A stretch of DNA of 64,000 nucleotides, from contig CP065590.1 of NCBI GenBank assembly GCA_016025055.1, positions 868,001 to 932,000 of the forward strand, read 5' to 3'. This document shows positions 63,001-64,000 of the stretch, in pieces (position 1 is the stretch's first letter; each line of letters opens with the position of its first letter). The DNA comes from Chryseobacterium indologenes (GTDB lineage: Bacteria; Bacteroidota; Bacteroidia; Flavobacteriales; Weeksellaceae). The notes under the pieces are model-generated. The model did not search any database. It was given only the letters and a program-made list of their open reading frames with translations, and was not told the DNA's origin. The translations under genes and the position numbers were made by a program.

Positions 63001-64000
63001 TATCATCATATACATTAACATTCCACTGAACATTAGCAGGTAATTCTTCTGATGCCTGATCAAAATAAGGCTCTGTTTCGCGAATTTTTCTGCCTAATTT
63101 ATCATATACAGAATATACGGCAATATATTTATTTTGTCCAAAACCTTTTGTTACCTTTTTATATTCCTGTCCTAGTCTATTGGTATATTTCTTTGAAATA
63201 TTTCCATCAGGATTATACTGGATAAGAGTGATATTGGCATTACTATCTCTCAAATACTGATAAGTGGTTGTACCTGCTAAACTCGTTTTGGATTTTAAGA
63301 GTTTTCCCCAACTATCGTAGGTATTTTCAAGGGTATTTCCAAGGGGATCGGTTTGCAATGTAATTTGTCCCCAATTGTTATAGTCAATATTCGTTTCTAA
63401 TCCAAGGTTATCTGTTTTCTTGATAACGAATCTTCCTTTCGGATCGTATGCAGCACTCGTAGTCTGAGTTAACGCATCTATACTATTGCTGGTAACTGTT
63501 TTCACAATATTACCAAATCCGTCATAATCATAGGTATCTAAAACGTAACCCGTGTTATCTCTATTCCATGTTTTAAGAGTTTTCTGTAAATTTCCTTCAT
63601 AAGTATATTCAACTTTTGATGATCTGGTATCTCCATAAGCTTGAACCGTCTCAGTTTGTGACTTTGAACGACCGATGAAATAATCAGAGCCTATACCTGA
63701 TGGATTATGGTCATACTCAAAAGTTGAGGTAGTGACCCCGTAGTTGTTATTTATCGAAGATACAGTCTGAGCCGGAAGATAATAATCTCCGTAGGTAATC
63801 GTACCAATGGTGGTTGTACCGGTTAAAAACTCTTTTGCGAGTGTCGTTTTTGGTACCAGTGCTGTTACTTGTCCATTTAATAATTTATCTTTCTGATATC
63901 CTATGGATTTAAAGTTTAAAAGCTCATTGTTACTTTCAGAAATATTTGTAGGGAATATCTTATTATCGTCATTGGTTTTAATTGACCATTCTTTAAGGGT
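60044..64000 (-). CDS. RHS repeat polymorphic toxin 2 with lipase-like tail (5' truncated by window)
   Basis: Open from the right edge (codon starting at 64000) for 1318 residues; the N-terminal part is outside the window. YD repeats, RHS core (GRLYDPLLRRFLNADENIQD, MNNPLMFNDPSGEF) and hydrophobic pre-toxin region are nearly identical to RHS 1. After GLNHKLHD (about 60590) it diverges: a tail of about 183 residues has an alpha/beta-hydrolase start (KKIIAGIYGAGGHGASDNPA), the nucleophile elbow VIYGHSRGGAAAVRI, an aspartate in NLFDPVG and a histidine in KLVTHLNII, consistent with a Ser-Asp-His lipase or phospholipase. Overlaps the lipoprotein gene. Confidence 0.88.
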   Translation of the reverse strand, partial: TLKEWSIKTNDDNKIFPTNISESNNELLNFKSIGYQKDKLLNGQVTALVPKTTLAKEFLTGTTTIGTITYGDYYLPAQTVSSINNNYGVTTSTFEYDHNPSGIGSDYFIGRSKSQTETVQAYGDTRSSKVEYTYEGNLQKTLKTWNRDNTGYVLDTYDYDGFGNIVKTVTSNSIDALTQTTSAAYDPKGRFVIKKTDNLGLETNIDYNNWGQITLQTDPLGNTLENTYDSWGKLLKSKTSLAGTTTYQYLRDSNANITLIQYNPDGNISKKYTNRLGQEYKKVTKGFGQNKYIAVYSVYDKLGRKIRETEPYFDQASEELPANVQWNVNVYDDTVYPTKVTTTGLAKIDGQGLIISFTGKKMESVMTGNTASVKEVNGYGRITTKTTDALGNIIATNDKGGSITFTYNAAGEQIKAQYGENVVIAKYDSWGRKSEFNDPSNGVYKYEYNGFGQPKKTISPKGTKEFTYNNLGQLITQKEISTVDGGQATDKTITYTYDNKGRVTSKNGTSKGKAYSSNTSFDPQGRILSSSESSNDKYFIQKGITYDDKGRIVSYEKSLYSSGVLTKVNVENVYNDWNGELYQIKDKSSGKVLWQLKDTNAKGQVLTSSLGAANIINAYDENGFLTKVNHSSQVKSGILDLGYTFDGVKNELKSRRTTGDFNIIEEFTYDDNNRLVSWTDPVTGAKPNNRNVYDAEGRILENDQVGTIKYGNSAKIYQPTGMTLNAAGTQNYNNDLIQTVTYNENNDPVFIDGQKGDVAFQYGLTSMRQRVTFGGNFSADSDGKFTKFYSEDGSFEVVKDNTTGKEKHVLYIGGTPYESDIIYIKNYDETGGSYKFLHKDYLGSILAISDEAGNKLEQRHFDAWGNFTHLQIGTGTIITDKNIIDHAVLLLERGYTGHEHFGEIGIIHMNGRLYDPLLRRFLNADENIQDPSNTQSYNKYGYVMNNPLMFNDPSGEFIPIILGMTAFWSAVVIGAAVGLAAYTVALAVTGNFDQWNLLGAFKATFTGAISGAVTFGIGSLFSGAGGCITAVSQVIKETVGQIGFVMIQAGTHAIAQGILSSVQGEGFLSSAASGFFGSLGASAFGAIAQGAANTTVGTVLFGALSGGIGAELTGGNFWQGALIGGIVAGLNHKLHDVVGPKKIIAGIYGAGGHGASDNPALEEIVEGLGGRMFTSSLGGGDGEIIDYLVDGYKKGRQIVIYGHSRGGAAAVRISNKLGEMNIHVAEVNLFDPVGMYGGGDFVFTHPNVMKVNNYYQRNPTDHFYFAIRFELADNPFKGSPVSAKFQWPVINQVDYTGQYYKPGKLVTHLNIIRKVYGR

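Overview
The window looks like chromosomal DNA of a Flavobacteriia species close to Chryseobacterium (Weeksellaceae). The base composition is AT-rich, promoters carry the Bacteroidota -7 element TAnnTTTG (with a TTG element 19 nt upstream at sucC and tRNA-Gln), and gene content is typical: a type IX secretion-like sorting domain, SpvB/RHS proteins with Sec signals, a deoxyhypusine synthase-like protein and HMG-CoA reductase. The species name is inference.

Positions 1-26235 are mostly housekeeping: the 3' part of a large outer-membrane protein, dusB, deoC with an Lrp regulator, a nuclease-fold enzyme, trmD overlapping a type II NADH dehydrogenase, a GH25 muramidase, a deoxynucleotidase, the ABC-F protein uup, a Gfo/Idh/MocA oxidoreductase, a siderophore-type TonB receptor with a PepSY protein, a small porin, a 1-Cys peroxiredoxin, an MscS channel, sucC, a five-gene operon led by HMG-CoA reductase, and a radical-SAM/TIGR03915 pair. 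At 26317-26996 six copies of a 19-nt repeat containing a perfect DnaA-box 9-mer fill a convergent intergenic region at a near-constant 121-124 nt period, with one 173 nt step. No known element explains this, and it is the most unusual structure here.

Positions 26996-48970 hold a HEAT-repeat DNA-alkylation-repair protein, a peroxiredoxin-like gene divergent from an HxlR regulator, pfkA-gapA, a papain-like protease, a LuxR regulator, an MpaB-type protein, recA, an S9 peptidase, htpG, an alkyltransferase-like protein whose reactive cysteine is alanine, a deoxyhypusine synthase-like protein, a GreA/B-like factor, arfB, menE and tRNA-Gln.

Positions 49650-64000 form a polymorphic-toxin locus transcribed leftwards. 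Two RHS/YD proteins share a nearly identical core and then diverge abruptly after a GLNH..HD motif. The first (2304 aa) ends in an unidentified tail followed 2 nt later by a four-helix membrane protein, a candidate immunity protein. The second, cut by the window edge, ends in a GHSRGG lipase-like domain overlapping a small lipoprotein gene, a probable immunity gene. A nearly identical but 5'-degenerate copy of that lipoprotein gene lies beyond the first cassette and looks like an orphan immunity remnant. A fibre-like coiled-coil protein and a small protein with a YD motif and a sorting-like domain precede the first RHS gene.

Five genes (the first outer-membrane protein, ndh, mscS, the MpaB-type gene and htpG) are each broken by a single-base indel in an A/T homopolymer. 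Correcting one base restores a normal-length protein in the four complete genes and one continuous frame in the partial first gene, so residual assembly error is more likely than real decay, but both are possible.
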